DNA of 64,000 bases from Desulfobulbus sp. (GTDB taxonomy: Bacteria > Desulfobacterota > Desulfobulbia > Desulfobulbales > Desulfobulbaceae), in assembly GCA_031280615.1 (NCBI GenBank), contig JAITGO010000017.1, forward strand, positions 1 to 64,000, given 5' to 3'. This document shows, piece by piece, positions 53,657-62,993 of the stretch (position 1 is its first letter; every line of letters starts with the position of its first letter). The notes beneath the pieces are model-generated. The model made no database searches. It saw nothing but the letters and a program-made list of their open reading frames with translations, and had not been told where the DNA came from. A program made the translations under genes and the position numbers.

Positions 53657-55429
53657 ATGGCCCGAAAGCCCCATAGTCTCATCCCCATCGTCTTTTTCGT
53701 CCCGATTTGTTTTCTGCTGATCGGCTACCTCGTTGTCCGCGAGCAGACCACCAAGCGTCCCGAGCAACTGGCCGTCACCACGGCGGGGATGGTGGAGATG
53801 TGCCTGAATTGCCACACCAAGGAAAAGCTGGACGGCGCCCACGACAACCAGGTGGTCGGCTGTTCTCCCTGCCACCTGGGGGATGCGCTGGCCATTGACA
53901 AGGACAAGGCCCATCAGGGGATGGTCCTCAATCCCGGCGATCTGCGCTGGGCGGGCAAAACCTGCGGCGTCGAGGGATGCCACCCGGCGGATATCCACAA
54001 GGTGAAAAATTCCCTGATGGCCACCAACCGCGGCATTCTGGCAACGCTGCTCTATTATTGGGGCGAGCGGGACAGCCAGGACGCCGACATCACGGTCGAA
54101 CACTTGTTGACCAGTGGCGAGACTTCGTTGGCACTCGATTATTACCGCAAGCTCTGCGCCACCTGCCATCTGTGGAAACAGTCAGGGGAACTTCCCGGTG
54201 CGCCGGCCTGTTTCAACGAGAAGGGTGGGGGCTGTTCCGCCTGCCACTACATTCTGCCGCCGGAGGCGCCGCGCAACACGGTCACCGACGAACTTGCGCC
54301 TGCCGTCCAAGAGGCGGCCGAAAAGAAGCGGCTTCACCCTCGGGTGGTCAAGCAGGTGCCCGAGGAGAATTGTATCCGCTGCCATAACCGCTCCGGCCGC
54401 ATCGGTTTGTCGTACACCGGTATTTACGAGGCAGAGGGCTATGGCACACCCTACGAACAAGGACAGCTTTCGCCGCAGCGTCTGGCCGGCGACCGCTTTT
54501 ACCTCAAGATCGCCGAGGATATCCACCATACCAAGGGGATGGTGTGCATTGACTGCCACATCCGCGACGAGATCATGGGGGATGGCACCAGCTACGCTCA
54601 TTACGAGGACCAGGTGGAAATCACCTGCCAAAGCTGCCACGACCCCAAACCGGGCACCTCGCGCAAGGGCAAGCCGCTGACCAATGTCAGCGAGCACGGC
54701 GGGCAATATATCCTGACCGGCAAGATCGACGGCAAGCACCACCCCCTGCGGCCGCCGAGCAAACAGGCTTGCCTGGCCCCCGGCCATCAACGCCTGAGTT
54801 GTGCGGCCTGCCACTCCACCTGGGTGCCGCAGTGCTACGGCTGCCATGCCAAGCGGGACAAGCGCGAGACCCATCTCGACAAGCTGACTCTCAAGGAGAC
54901 GCCCGGTTGGTGGGAGGAGGGACGCTCCTATATCCGTTACGAAAAGCCGATGCTGGCAGTTTGGGGCGACAAGGTGGTGGTGGTGACGCCCGGCTGCCAG
55001 GACATGGTGACCCTGATCGACGAAAAGGGCGCCTCAGAGGGGGGATTCAACCGGTTCACCATGGCCGCGATCAATCCCCATACCATCCAGGCCAAGGGGC
55101 GCACCTGCAAGGACTGCCACGCCGAACCGAAGACCATCGGCCTGGGAGAGGGCACGGTGGCGCTGCGAGAAGGGAAATGGGAGTTTTATCCGGTGGATCG
55201 GGGCGTGGAGACCGAGACGGGGCGAACGCCGGGACTCGACACCTTCGTCACCATCGACGGCACGCCGCTCCAGCACGGTTCCCGGTCGAATCTGCGGCCG
55301 TTCAACGGCGAGGAGCTGCGGCGCATCTTGCGCATCGGGCTCTGTCTCGACTGCCACCGCGAGGCCGGCGATCCGGTCTGGCGCAATTATGACCGCCAAC
55401 GCCCCTGCCCGGTATTCAAGGCGCCGTGA
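53657..55429 (+). CDS. Membrane-anchored multiheme c-type cytochrome (11 CxxCH, one CX4CH)
   Basis: A 590-residue exported cytochrome. Residues 8-27 are a membrane anchor or uncleaved signal (LIPIVFFVPICFLLIGYLVV), the rest periplasmic. CxxCH sites start at 49, 69, 167, 193, 239, 297, 324, 382, 393, 484 and 563; an additional CX4CH (C103-GVEG-C108-H) may be a twelfth heme site. No octaheme nitrite reductase, Hao or Omc signature is recognisable. It may carry electrons between the membrane and periplasmic or extracellular acceptors. No partner genes are adjacent; start ATG 53657 has a weak ribosome-binding site. Confidence 0.88.
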   Translation: MARKPHSLIPIVFFVPICFLLIGYLVVREQTTKRPEQLAVTTAGMVEMCLNCHTKEKLDGAHDNQVVGCSPCHLGDALAIDKDKAHQGMVLNPGDLRWAGKTCGVEGCHPADIHKVKNSLMATNRGILATLLYYWGERDSQDADITVEHLLTSGETSLALDYYRKLCATCHLWKQSGELPGAPACFNEKGGGCSACHYILPPEAPRNTVTDELAPAVQEAAEKKRLHPRVVKQVPEENCIRCHNRSGRIGLSYTGIYEAEGYGTPYEQGQLSPQRLAGDRFYLKIAEDIHHTKGMVCIDCHIRDEIMGDGTSYAHYEDQVEITCQSCHDPKPGTSRKGKPLTNVSEHGGQYILTGKIDGKHHPLRPPSKQACLAPGHQRLSCAACHSTWVPQCYGCHAKRDKRETHLDKLTLKETPGWWEEGRSYIRYEKPMLAVWGDKVVVVTPGCQDMVTLIDEKGASEGGFNRFTMAAINPHTIQAKGRTCKDCHAEPKTIGLGEGTVALREGKWEFYPVDRGVETETGRTPGLDTFVTIDGTPLQHGSRSNLRPFNGEELRRILRIGLCLDCHREAGDPVWRNYDRQRPCPVFKAP

Positions 55430-55475
55430 ACGGCGGCAATCGGTGAAAAATGTTCGCCTCCCGGCGGATTTGTAC

Positions 55476-55504
55476 TTGTGAAAATTGAACGAAAGCGTTA
55501 CAGC
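55476..55504 (+). promoter_or_regulatory. Possible promoter of the aminotransferase gene
   Basis: TTGTGA (55476-55481) and TACAGC (55499-55504) are 17 bases apart in the gap after the cytochrome gene, 43 bases before the ATG. Both boxes match only partly, so the call is weak. Confidence 0.3.
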
Positions 55505-55547
55505 GCACTGTTTTTTGTCACTCACGGATATGTGGAAGGAGTCGAGG

Positions 55548-56756
55548 ATGTTTTCTGAAAAATTTGTGCTCGCGGATCGTGTGCTGAAAGTAGCCCCCTC
55601 GCCAACCCTTGCGGTCAATGCCAAGGCAAAGGCGCTCAGAGCCGCCGGTGCGGATATTCTGAATTTCAGCGTGGGAGAGCCCGACATGCCCACGCCCGCC
55701 CATGTTTGCGCCGCCGGCAAGAAGGCCATCGAGGAAGGGCGCACCCGCTATACGCCGGCTGCCGGCATTCCCGAGTTGCGGGAGGCGGTCTGCGCCAAGT
55801 TGAAGCAGGAGCAGGGGTGGGAGTACAAGCCGGAGGAGGTGCAGATCAGCTGCGGCGGCAAGCACGGCCTGTTCAATATATTCCAGGCGGTTCTCAATCC
55901 GGGGGACGAGGTCCTCATTCCCGCGCCCTACTGGGTGTCTTATCCGCCCATGGTGCAGTTGGCCGGAGGCACGCCGGTGATCGTCCCCCTGCAGCAGGAT
56001 CGGCAGTTCGACATCGATCCGGCGGTGGTGGCCCGGTATGCCACCAGCAAGACCAAGGCCATCATCCTCAACAGCCCTTCGAACCCGACCGGAGCGGTCT
56101 ATTCGCTGGCAGCACTGTCCGAGGTCGCCAAAATGGCCTATGAAGGCGGGTGGCTGGTGGTCTCCGACGACATGTACGAGGAGCTGTATTACGGTGAAGG
56201 GAAGGTGCCGCACATCCTTCATGCCGATCCGCGGCTGAAGGACCAGACGGTGCTGTCCAACGGGGTTTCCAAGGCCTTTGCCATGACCGGGTGGCGGATC
56301 GGCTATTCCATCGGCCCGCGCGAGGTGATCAGGGCCATGAACAAGATCCAGAGCCAATCCACCTCGAATCCGGCCGCGCCTTCGCAATATGCGGCCCTAG
56401 CCGCCTTGACCGGGCCCCAGGATTTTCCCCACCAGATGCGCGAGGCTTTCTTGCCCAGACGGGCCTTTTTCGTCGAATCGCTGGAATCCATCCCCGGAGT
56501 AAGCTGCGTGGCCCCGATGGGCGCCTTTTATGTTTTTCCGAATTTTTCCGCGTACTACGGCAAGAAGTTTAAGGGGACGGTCATCGACGGCTCCGTTGCC
56601 CTGGCCGACTATTTTCTGGACGAGGCCCAGGTGGCCACAGTTCCCGGAGCCGCTTTCGGTGCCGACGATTTCGTCCGCTTCTCGTTCGCCACCTCGCTCA
56701 CCACCATCGAGCGAGGCATGGAGCGGATCAAACAGGCCCTGGCCGCCCTGCAATAG
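55548..56756 (+). CDS. Aspartate (class I) aminotransferase
   Basis: A 402-residue PLP enzyme of fold type I. It begins MFSEKFVLADRVLKVAPSPT and has NFSVGEPDMPTPAHVCAAGK, a conserved PNPTG-like segment (NSPSNPTGAVYS) and the Lys Schiff-base motif in LSNGVSKAFAMTGWRIGYSI. It most resembles subgroup I-gamma AspC enzymes, converting aspartate and 2-oxoglutarate. ATG 55548 was chosen as GAAGGAG lies upstream. A good bidirectional terminator follows. Confidence 0.92.
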   Translation: MFSEKFVLADRVLKVAPSPTLAVNAKAKALRAAGADILNFSVGEPDMPTPAHVCAAGKKAIEEGRTRYTPAAGIPELREAVCAKLKQEQGWEYKPEEVQISCGGKHGLFNIFQAVLNPGDEVLIPAPYWVSYPPMVQLAGGTPVIVPLQQDRQFDIDPAVVARYATSKTKAIILNSPSNPTGAVYSLAALSEVAKMAYEGGWLVVSDDMYEELYYGEGKVPHILHADPRLKDQTVLSNGVSKAFAMTGWRIGYSIGPREVIRAMNKIQSQSTSNPAAPSQYAALAALTGPQDFPHQMREAFLPRRAFFVESLESIPGVSCVAPMGAFYVFPNFSAYYGKKFKGTVIDGSVALADYFLDEAQVATVPGAAFGADDFVRFSFATSLTTIERGMERIKQALAALQ

Positions 56757-56783
56757 CCATTCGTTTCTGCCCGCCGGCATAAC

Positions 56784-56826
56784 AAAACCGGACAGAGCCA
56801 CAGGCTCCGTCCGGTTTTGTTTTTAT
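56784..56826. terminator. Bidirectional terminator between aminotransferase and LysR genes
   Basis: AAAACCGGAC (56784-56793) pairs with GTCCGGTTTT (56809-56818), with an inner GAGCC/GGCTC stem (56795-56799 and 56803-56807), one mismatch and a three-base loop. The plus side ends in a T-rich run; the A-run at the other end gives Ts on the minus strand. It serves both convergent genes. Confidence 0.85.
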
Positions 56827-56846
56827 CTCCCTCGCCGACGGTCGGA

Positions 56847-57845
56847 TTATCCTTTGTCCCCGGCGGGCGGGCCGCTTTCCTGGTTGAGTTTGCTTTTCAT
56901 CAGCAGCGACTGCAGTTTCCAGGGAGAGGAGAGGCACTCCCGACCCAGATGGTTTTCCGCCACCATTTCGCAGAATTTCAGGAATTCGGCCATCAGGCGG
57001 GTGATGATCTTGTCCTTGTGCTGGATGATCCAGAGCTGGCGGCTCATGTCGATGCCCTCAATAGGCAGGATTTTCAGCCACCCTTCCTCGGCTTCCCGGC
57101 ACACGGTCAACATGGACAGACAGGCCGCGCCCACCCCCGCTTCCACCGCCTTTTTGATGGCCTCGGTGTGGCCGGTTTTGGTCACCACCTTGAGCATGGA
57201 GGTATAGCGGCCCAGTTTTTTGGTGAAGATTTCAGCGGTGCCCGAGCCCTCCTCGCGCATGACCCAACTGGTTTCCTTGAGATCGTCCGGGATCTGGAAG
57301 GTCTCGCGTTCGGCCAGTTTGTGGCTGGAGCTGACGATGATCCCGAGCTCATCCGCGAACCAGGAGGTGGCCACCAGCGCATCGACGTTGATGTCCCCCT
57401 CGACGAACCCCAGGTCGGCCTGGCCGCCGGCCACCAGTTTTTCCGCGGTCATGGTGTTGACCACCAGCATGTTGATGTGCGCCTCGGGATGAAGCCGCAT
57501 GAAGGCCCCGACGAGGTAGGGGAGGACATAGTTGCCGATGGTCGAACTGGCAACGATTTCGAGCACCCCGGCCACCGTCCCCTGCTGCTCGGTGAGGACG
57601 GTCTCGATGTTGGCCACCTGATGGAGGATATTCTTGGACAGCGGCAGCAGATAACGGCCCCGGTCATTGAGGAGCAGGCTGCGGCCATGGCGGTCGAAAA
57701 GCGGACCGCCCAGCTGGTTTTCCAGTTCGCCCAAGGCCATGCTCACCGCGGACTGGGTCAGCAACAGTTTCTTGCTGGCGCGGGTGACCTGCTGCGTTTC
57801 GGCGACCGCGATGAAAATTTCGAGTTGTCTGAAGGTGATAGCCAT
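56847..57845 (-). CDS. LysR-family transcriptional regulator
   Basis: A 332-residue regulator. The N-terminal winged helix-turn-helix is MAITFRQLEIFIAVAETQQV to about residue 60 (LLLTQSAVSMALGELENQLG), followed by the periplasmic-binding-protein-like effector domain (about 90-295; LEIVASSTIGNYVLPYLVGA). It resembles CysB/CbbR-type proteins, but the inducer is unknown. The nearest divergent gene is nuoA, 282 bases away, so a link to complex I is possible but not shown. A perfect palindrome lies nine bases upstream of the start. Confidence 0.9.
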   Translation of the reverse strand: MAITFRQLEIFIAVAETQQVTRASKKLLLTQSAVSMALGELENQLGGPLFDRHGRSLLLNDRGRYLLPLSKNILHQVANIETVLTEQQGTVAGVLEIVASSTIGNYVLPYLVGAFMRLHPEAHINMLVVNTMTAEKLVAGGQADLGFVEGDINVDALVATSWFADELGIIVSSSHKLAERETFQIPDDLKETSWVMREEGSGTAEIFTKKLGRYTSMLKVVTKTGHTEAIKKAVEAGVGAACLSMLTVCREAEEGWLKILPIEGIDMSRQLWIIQHKDKIITRLMAEFLKFCEMVAENHLGRECLSSPWKLQSLLMKSKLNQESGPPAGDKG

Positions 57846-57853
57846 GGGAATGC

Positions 57854-57863
57854 CTGATATCAG
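57854..57863. promoter_or_regulatory. Palindrome next to the LysR start
   Basis: CTGATATCAG is a perfect ten-base palindrome at 57854-57863, nine bases upstream of the LysR ATG. The neighbouring CTGAATAT (57869-57876) repeats part of it in inverted form. LysR regulators often bind a T-N11-A site near their own promoter, so autoregulation is possible. Confidence 0.35.
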
Positions 57864-58027
57864 TCTAGCTGAATATATATATGATTGAAATTGAAAGCCA
57901 AACTAACACTTCCGGGAAATAGGTCAATCACTTTTCGAAAATAGCGGGTATTATTTGCCGGCTCGCACGAGCCGCGACCGCCGGAAAAGCGAGGCATTTT
58001 TTTCCAAATCGAATTCTGGAATTGTCC

Positions 58028-58056
58028 TTGACATCGGTTTTGCTTTTCAGTAGCTT
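58028..58056 (+). promoter_or_regulatory. Sigma70-like promoter of the nuo operon
   Basis: TTGACA (58028-58033), a perfect -35 box, a 17-base spacer and TAGCTT (58051-58056) as -10. It lies 71 bases ahead of the nuoA start. The rest of the gap from 57846 contains AT-rich DNA with the LysR-side palindrome and no other clear signal. Confidence 0.55.
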
Positions 58057-58127
58057 GATAAAATGTGCTGATAAAACGCATCAGTAGGATTGATGCCACG
58101 TGGTGGCTCCTGCCAGGGGGAATGAAG

Positions 58128-58535
58128 ATGGATCAGGTTGTTCTCACGAATATCATTTATGTCACCCTCTTTTTGATCGGCGCCCTGTTGTTCGGGTTCG
58201 GACCGATTATCATCGTCAAGCTGCTCAGCCCTTCCTCCCATACCCGGCAAGCCGCCGGCCGGACCGGCCAGTTGATCGAATGCGGCATGGAGCCCATCGG
58301 CAGCGCCTGGATTCGATTCGGTATCATCTATTATCTCTACGCCCTGATTTTTCTCGCTTTCGATGTCGATGTCCTCTTCCTGTTCCCGGTGGCCATGGCC
58401 TACAACAGCCCGGAATTGGGCCTTCGGGACTTTTACGAGATTCTGTTGTTCGTCGCCATCCTATCACTAGCCATCGTTTACGCCTGGCGTAAAGGAGTCT
58501 TCACGTGGGAGAAGAAAACGTACCTGCATCAATAG
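58128..58535 (+). CDS. nuoA: NADH-quinone oxidoreductase subunit A
   Basis: A 135-residue membrane subunit with three hydrophobic segments ([57 protein letters not shown]). The family motif with conserved acidic residues, [12 protein letters not shown], is present. ATG 58128 (MDQVVLT) is used because GGGGG is seven bases upstream; ATG 58122 has no room for a Shine-Dalgarno. It is the first gene of the operon and overlaps nuoB. Confidence 0.95.
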   Translation: MDQVVLTNIIYVTLFLIGALLFGFGPIIIVKLLSPSSHTRQAAGRTGQLIECGMEPIGSAWIRFGIIYYLYALIFLAFDVDVLFLFPVAMAYNSPELGLRDFYEILLFVAILSLAIVYAWRKGVFTWEKKTYLHQ

Positions 58536-59002
58536 TGCAGTTCGCCCAGCTCGATAAACTGCTCAACCTCGGCCGGGCGAACTCGCTGTGGCCCATGACT
58601 TTCGGGCTGGCTTGCTGCGCCATCGAGATGATGTGCACCGGCGGTTCCCGTTTCGACATCTCCCGCTTCGGCGCGGAAGTCTTTCGGCCCTCGCCCCGCC
58701 AGTCCGATGTCATGATCGTGGCCGGGACCATCAATAAGAAGCTGGAGTTGGCCGTCAAGACGCTGTATGACCAGATGCCCGAACCCAAATGGGTCATCGC
58801 CATGGGGAACTGCGCCATATCAGGCGGTCCGTTTAAAGTCAAGGAAAACTACAATGTGGTCGAGGGAGCGGACAAGCTCTTTCCCGTTGATGTCTACATC
58901 CCCGGCTGCCCTCCACGTCCCGAGGCCTTGCTTGAGGGCATCATGACGCTTGAGGAAAAAATCACCGGAAAACGCCGCTGGCCGCGGGTCCATCCGGGTT
59001 GA
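58505..59002 (+). CDS. nuoB: NADH-quinone oxidoreductase subunit B
   Basis: A 165-residue subunit carrying iron-sulfur cluster N2, the last before quinone. Ligands Cys37, Cys38, Cys103 and Cys135 lie in [22 protein letters not shown] and [11 protein letters not shown]. The start is GTG 58505, inside the nuoA end with AAAGGAG upstream, so coupling is expected. C-terminal tail is short. Confidence 0.97.
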   Translation: MGEENVPASIVQFAQLDKLLNLGRANSLWPMTFGLACCAIEMMCTGGSRFDISRFGAEVFRPSPRQSDVMIVAGTINKKLELAVKTLYDQMPEPKWVIAMGNCAISGGPFKVKENYNVVEGADKLFPVDVYIPGCPPRPEALLEGIMTLEEKITGKRRWPRVHPG

Positions 59003-59018
59003 AGAAAGGGGGCGAGCA

Positions 59019-59528
59019 ATGGGCCTAATGGAACGAACGCAGGCGGCCTTGGCCAAAATGTTTCCCCAACCGGCTTCCGCCGCCCCGCCACCGGCAGGGG
59101 AGGAGAACCAGGAAGCACCGCCGCGAGAGCAGGGGATACTGGCCGTCGACCCGGCCAGACACGGCTGTCACCTTGATGTCCTCTGCGGTCCCGGCCAGGT
59201 GGTGGAAGTGGCGCGTACGCTGGACCGCGAAGGCTATTTCCTGGAGGCGATCTCCGGGGTCGATTGGCCGGACAAGGGCCAATTCGAGGTGATATACGAC
59301 TACAACCGGCTGGGGGGCGAGCACTGCCGGGTGATGGTCCGCGCCTTGGTGGACCGCGGCGAACCCGTGGTGCCGACCATCTCCGGCGTTTTTCCCGCCG
59401 CCGATTGGCACGAGCGCGAGACCTTCGATTTCTACGGCATCCATTTTCAGGGCCATCCCAACCTGATTCGCATTCTCCTGCCGGAAGATGCCGATTTCCA
59501 TCCCCTTCGTAAGGACTATATGCCATGA
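59019..59528 (+). CDS. nuoC: NADH-quinone oxidoreductase subunit C
   Basis: A 169-residue 30-kDa subunit, part of the peripheral arm that interfaces with NuoD. The core [20 protein letters not shown] and the signature [20 protein letters not shown] are complete. The first 45 residues are a Pro/Ala/Glu-rich extension ([20 protein letters not shown]) not usual in the family. ATG 59019 with AAAGGGGGCG upstream is preferred to an earlier in-frame start inside nuoB. Subunits C and D are separate genes here. The stop overlaps nuoD. Confidence 0.95.
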   Translation: MGLMERTQAALAKMFPQPASAAPPPAGEENQEAPPREQGILAVDPARHGCHLDVLCGPGQVVEVARTLDREGYFLEAISGVDWPDKGQFEVIYDYNRLGGEHCRVMVRALVDRGEPVVPTISGVFPAADWHERETFDFYGIHFQGHPNLIRILLPEDADFHPLRKDYMP

Positions 59529-60643
59529 CCGTCCCCGTTCATCTGCGGCATGATGAGACCTTTGTCCTCAATTTGGGGCCGCAGCATCCGGCCACCCACG
59601 GCGTTCTCCGGGTCAAGCTCACCATGGACGGCGAATACATCGTCAAGGCGGAGCCGGTGCTGGGCTATATCCACCGCATGCACGAAAAACTGGCCGAGGG
59701 CGGCACCTTCGCCCAGTTCATGCCCAATACCGCCCGGATGGATTATCTGCACGCCCTGGCGTTCAACCACGGTTGGGCCTTGGTGGTCGAGAAGGCGGCC
59801 GGGATCGAGGTGCCCGAACGGGCCGAATACATCCGGGTGATCACCGTCGAGCTCAACCGTATCGCCAGCCACCTGCTGTGGTGGGCGGCCTTTTTACTCG
59901 ATTTGGGCGGTTTCACCCCCTTGCTCTACGCCTTTGACGACCGCGAGAAGATCGTCGACCTGCTGGAGCGGGTCACCGGTTCCCGCCTGACCTATTGCTA
60001 CCTCCGGTTCGGCGGCGTCTACAACGACATCGACGACGAATTCATCGCCGGCACCCGCGATTTCATCAAGCGCCTGCGCGGCCGCATGCCCCGCCTCTAC
60101 CACGACCTGGTCACCCACAACATCATCCTGATCAAGCGAATCAAGGACATCGGTTTCGTCTCCGCCGAGCAATGCCGCCGCTACGGCGCCACTGGCCCGG
60201 TGGCCCGAGGTTCCGGCATCGACTACGACATCCGCAAGAACGAGCCCTATTCGGTCTACCCGGAGTTCGATTTCGACGTACCGGTCTTCGACGAGTGCGA
60301 CTCCATGGCCCGCTACATGGTGCGGATGCACGAAATCGAGCAATCGATGCGAATTATCGAGCAGGCCCTGGACAAGCTCCCCGCCGGCCCGGTGATGGGG
60401 AAGGCGCCCAAGGTGCTGAAGCCCGAGGCCGGCTACTACTATTCCGCGGTGGAGACCGCCCGGGGCTCGCTCGGCCACCGGCTGGTCTGCAACGGCGACA
60501 AGAACCCCTACAAGCTCAAACTGCGGTCGCCGACCTTTTCCAATTTAAGCCTGTTCGGCGAAGTAGCCGAAGGCATGCTGCTGGCGGATGCCCTGGCCTT
60601 CATGGGCAGCCTGGATCTGGTTATCCCCGAAATCGATCGCTGA
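59525..60643 (+). CDS. nuoD: NADH-quinone oxidoreductase subunit D
   Basis: A 372-residue 49-kDa subunit forming the quinone site with Nuo[21 protein letters not shown] begins the family core, with the quinone-binding His in this segment. It then has [20 protein letters not shown] and the C-terminal DLVIPEIDR, the last typical of the family. Overlap of ATGA with nuoC implies coupling. In the standard operon nuoE, F and G follow; here nuoH follows directly. Confidence 0.97.
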   Translation: MTVPVHLRHDETFVLNLGPQHPATHGVLRVKLTMDGEYIVKAEPVLGYIHRMHEKLAEGGTFAQFMPNTARMDYLHALAFNHGWALVVEKAAGIEVPERAEYIRVITVELNRIASHLLWWAAFLLDLGGFTPLLYAFDDREKIVDLLERVTGSRLTYCYLRFGGVYNDIDDEFIAGTRDFIKRLRGRMPRLYHDLVTHNIILIKRIKDIGFVSAEQCRRYGATGPVARGSGIDYDIRKNEPYSVYPEFDFDVPVFDECDSMARYMVRMHEIEQSMRIIEQALDKLPAGPVMGKAPKVLKPEAGYYYSAVETARGSLGHRLVCNGDKNPYKLKLRSPTFSNLSLFGEVAEGMLLADALAFMGSLDLVIPEIDR

Positions 60644-60658
60644 CCGAAAGAGGAAACG

Positions 60659-61651
60659 ATGGAAACAAGTATGTGGCGCGCCCTGCTGTACCTGGTGGGG
60701 CTCCTGGCCTTTGCCGGTGTCAACGCCGCCTGGCTCGGTTGGTGCGAGCGCAAGGGCGCGGCCCGCATCCAGCGGCGCATCGGACCCTGCGAGGCGGGGT
60801 TCGCGGGACTGCTCCAGCCCCTGGCCGACGGACTCAAGCTGATGAGCAAGCAGCTGCTGGTGCCCCAGGGCGTGGACGGCATCATCTTCCGGGTGGCGCC
60901 GGTTTTGGCCATGATTCCGGCCATCACCTCCCTGGCGGTGATCCCGTTTTCGGAAAATATCGGCGCCCGGGCCATGGAATTGTCGCTGCTGCTGCTCTTC
61001 GCCCTGGCCTCGATCGGCATGATTGCCATCCTGCTTGGCGGCTGGGCCTCGGGCAACAAATACGCCATTATTTCCGCGGCCCGCTCGGTCTCCCAGAATC
61101 TGGCCTATGAAATCCCCATGCTGCTGACGGTGATCACCGTGGTGATGATCTCCGGTTCGATGAACCTGCGCGAGATCGCCCTCGACCAACAGGGCGGATT
61201 TTGGCACTGGAACATCTTCCGCCTGGAGCACGGACATTTCCTGACCATGTGGATCTCGTTCATCATCTTTTTCATCTGCTCGGTGGCCGAGACCAATCGA
61301 GCCCCCTTCGACATGGCCGAGGCCGAGAGCGAACTGGTGGCCGGGTTTATGACCGAATACAGTTCCATGGGATTTGGCCTGTTCATGATGGGCGAGTATC
61401 TCAACATCGTGGTCGGCGCCTGCCTGACCGCGACCCTCTTCCTCGGCGGCTGGGACTGCCCCTTCGGCCTGACTCCCGGCATCTGGTGGTTTTTGCTTAA
61501 AATCTATGTTCTGATCTTCACCTTCATCTGGATCCGCTGGACCTATCCCCGGACCCAGATTTACCGGCTTCTCAATCTTTCCTGGAAAATACTGATTCCG
61601 TTCTCCATGGCCAATCTCCTGGTAACGGCAGCCCTGATCAAGGTGTTTTGA
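60659..61651 (+). CDS. nuoH: NADH-quinone oxidoreductase subunit H
   Basis: A 330-residue membrane subunit at the junction of arms. Eight hydrophobic segments can be followed. The first loop WCERKGAARIQRRIGPCEAG is the family signature; the second, ETNRAPFDMAEAESELVAGF, holds the acidic residues of the quinone channel (E-channel). ATG 60659 follows AAAGAGGAAACG. It takes the place after nuoD where EFG would be. Confidence 0.96.
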   Translation: METSMWRALLYLVGLLAFAGVNAAWLGWCERKGAARIQRRIGPCEAGFAGLLQPLADGLKLMSKQLLVPQGVDGIIFRVAPVLAMIPAITSLAVIPFSENIGARAMELSLLLLFALASIGMIAILLGGWASGNKYAIISAARSVSQNLAYEIPMLLTVITVVMISGSMNLREIALDQQGGFWHWNIFRLEHGHFLTMWISFIIFFICSVAETNRAPFDMAEAESELVAGFMTEYSSMGFGLFMMGEYLNIVVGACLTATLFLGGWDCPFGLTPGIWWFLLKIYVLIFTFIWIRWTYPRTQIYRLLNLSWKILIPFSMANLLVTAALIKVF

Positions 61652-61653
61652 GT

Positions 61654-62106
61654 ATGAGCGGGTATTGGAGCGATATCGTGACCGGCGGCAAAAGCCTGGT
61701 GACCGGCCTGGCCATCACCGCCCGCGAGTTCTTCCGGCCGGTGGTGACCGAGCAGTACCCTTGGGAAGTGCCGACTATGACGCCGCTGTTTCGGGGACAT
61801 ATCGAATTGATCGGCAACGAGGAGACCGGCGAGCCCAATTGCGTGGTCTGCGGCATGTGCCAGCGGGCCTGCCCTTCGGTGTGCATCAGCCTGGACGGCA
61901 AGAAGAACGAGGGCGGCAAGGGCAAGGTGCTGACCCGCTACATCCTCGATTTCACCAAGTGCAGCCTCTGCGGCTCCTGCGTCGAGAGTTGCAATTTCAA
62001 CGCCTTGCGGTTTTCCAGGGAATACAACCTGGCCAGTTTCGACAAGAATGACTTTATCATGGATCTCATGCAAAGGCTGGAGGATCAGAACAGATGCAAG
62101 CGCTAG
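61654..62106 (+). CDS. nuoI: NADH-quinone oxidoreductase subunit I
   Basis: A 150-residue subunit with two [4Fe-4S] clusters (N6a, N6b). Ligand runs are Cys63, 66, 69, 73 in CVVCGMCQRACPS and Cys103, 106, 109, 113 in CSLCGSCVESCNF. The N-terminal amphipathic region GLAITAREFFRP is typical. ATG 61654 is two bases after the nuoH stop; an in-frame TTG at 61648 exists but gives no family match. Confidence 0.96.
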   Translation: MSGYWSDIVTGGKSLVTGLAITAREFFRPVVTEQYPWEVPTMTPLFRGHIELIGNEETGEPNCVVCGMCQRACPSVCISLDGKKNEGGKGKVLTRYILDFTKCSLCGSCVESCNFNALRFSREYNLASFDKNDFIMDLMQRLEDQNRCKR

Positions 62107-62648
62107 TCTGTCAGCCGGCGGATGCCCCGGCCCTTTTTTCCGCCGAGGGCATGGTCGGGATCGTTTTCCTGCTCACCGTGGCCCTGGTTGTGGCCGGGGC
62201 GGCCATCGCGGTCAGCGCCCGGCGGCTGGTCCGGGCCGTTTCCGGCCTGGCGATCTGCTTCACCGGCCTGGCCGGGGTCTACTATTTTCTGCTCAGCCCA
62301 TTTTTGGCCATGATGCAGATGCTGATCTACGTCGGCGCGGTCTCGATCCTGATCGCCTTCGGCATCATGATGGCCACGCCCGAGGAACAGCAGACCGCGG
62401 ACAGAAAGCAGCGCGGCCTCCTGGCCGGCCCGCTGGCCTTCAGCGTCGCCGCCCTGATCTTCGCCGCCCTGACCGTGCTCGGGCTGAAGACCGAGTGGCA
62501 GGTTTTTCCCCGGCAGGGGAGCTTTGACATCAAGGCGGTCGGACTGTCGCTTTTGACTAGCCACGGCTTTGTCTTCGAACTCATTTCCATCGTCCTGCTC
62601 CTGGCCATCATTGGCGCCTTGGTGCTTGCGCAGAGGGGGAGAAACTAA
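62094..62648 (+). CDS. nuoJ: NADH-quinone oxidoreductase subunit J
   Basis: A 184-residue membrane subunit with five hydrophobic segments, such as MVGIVFLLTVALVVAGAAIA and LAMMQMLIYVGAVSILIAFG, where the latter carries the pi-bulge region of TM3. It ends LLLAIIGALVLAQRGRN. ATG 62094 is inside the nuoI end (13-base overlap). Weakly conserved overall but clear by position. Confidence 0.92.
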   Translation: MQALVCQPADAPALFSAEGMVGIVFLLTVALVVAGAAIAVSARRLVRAVSGLAICFTGLAGVYYFLLSPFLAMMQMLIYVGAVSILIAFGIMMATPEEQQTADRKQRGLLAGPLAFSVAALIFAALTVLGLKTEWQVFPRQGSFDIKAVGLSLLTSHGFVFELISIVLLLAIIGALVLAQRGRN

Positions 62649-62651
62649 CCG

Positions 62652-62978
62652 ATGCAACTGCTCAATCTCTACAATTGCCTTTCGACCTATCTGGTGATCG
62701 GCGCCCTGCTGTTCGCCTTCGGGGTCTACGGCATGGTGGCCCGCCGCACCGTGATCGGTATGCTGATCTCCTCGGAATTCATCCTGGCGGCCGCCTCCAC
62801 CAACTTCATGGCCTTCAACCGTTTCCTGGCTCCCGACCCGGCGATCGGGCAGATTTTCACCCTGTTCATCATGGCCATTGCCGCCGCCGAGGCGGCCATC
62901 GCCATCAGCATCATGATCGCGGTCTACCGGAACTACAAGTCCATCGAGACCGACGACCTGGTCGATCTGCAAGGCTAA
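62652..62978 (+). CDS. nuoK: NADH-quinone oxidoreductase subunit K
   Basis: A 108-residue antiporter-like small subunit with three membrane segments. It has YLVIGALLFAFGVYGMVARR and the conserved buried Glu in ISSEFILAAASTNFMAFNRF, and ends with IAAAEAAIAISIMIAVYRNY. Start ATG 62652 follows nuoJ by three bases with GGGGGAGAAAC upstream. Length matches the family. Confidence 0.95.
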   Translation: MQLLNLYNCLSTYLVIGALLFAFGVYGMVARRTVIGMLISSEFILAAASTNFMAFNRFLAPDPAIGQIFTLFIMAIAAAEAAIAISIMIAVYRNYKSIETDDLVDLQG

Positions 62979-62993
62979 GCGGGGAGAATATCC

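Noticed and set aside
51478..53688. 736-codon minus-strand frame across the cold-shock gene and nadE
   Set aside because: Shadow of nadE that also crosses a plus-strand terminator and promoter.
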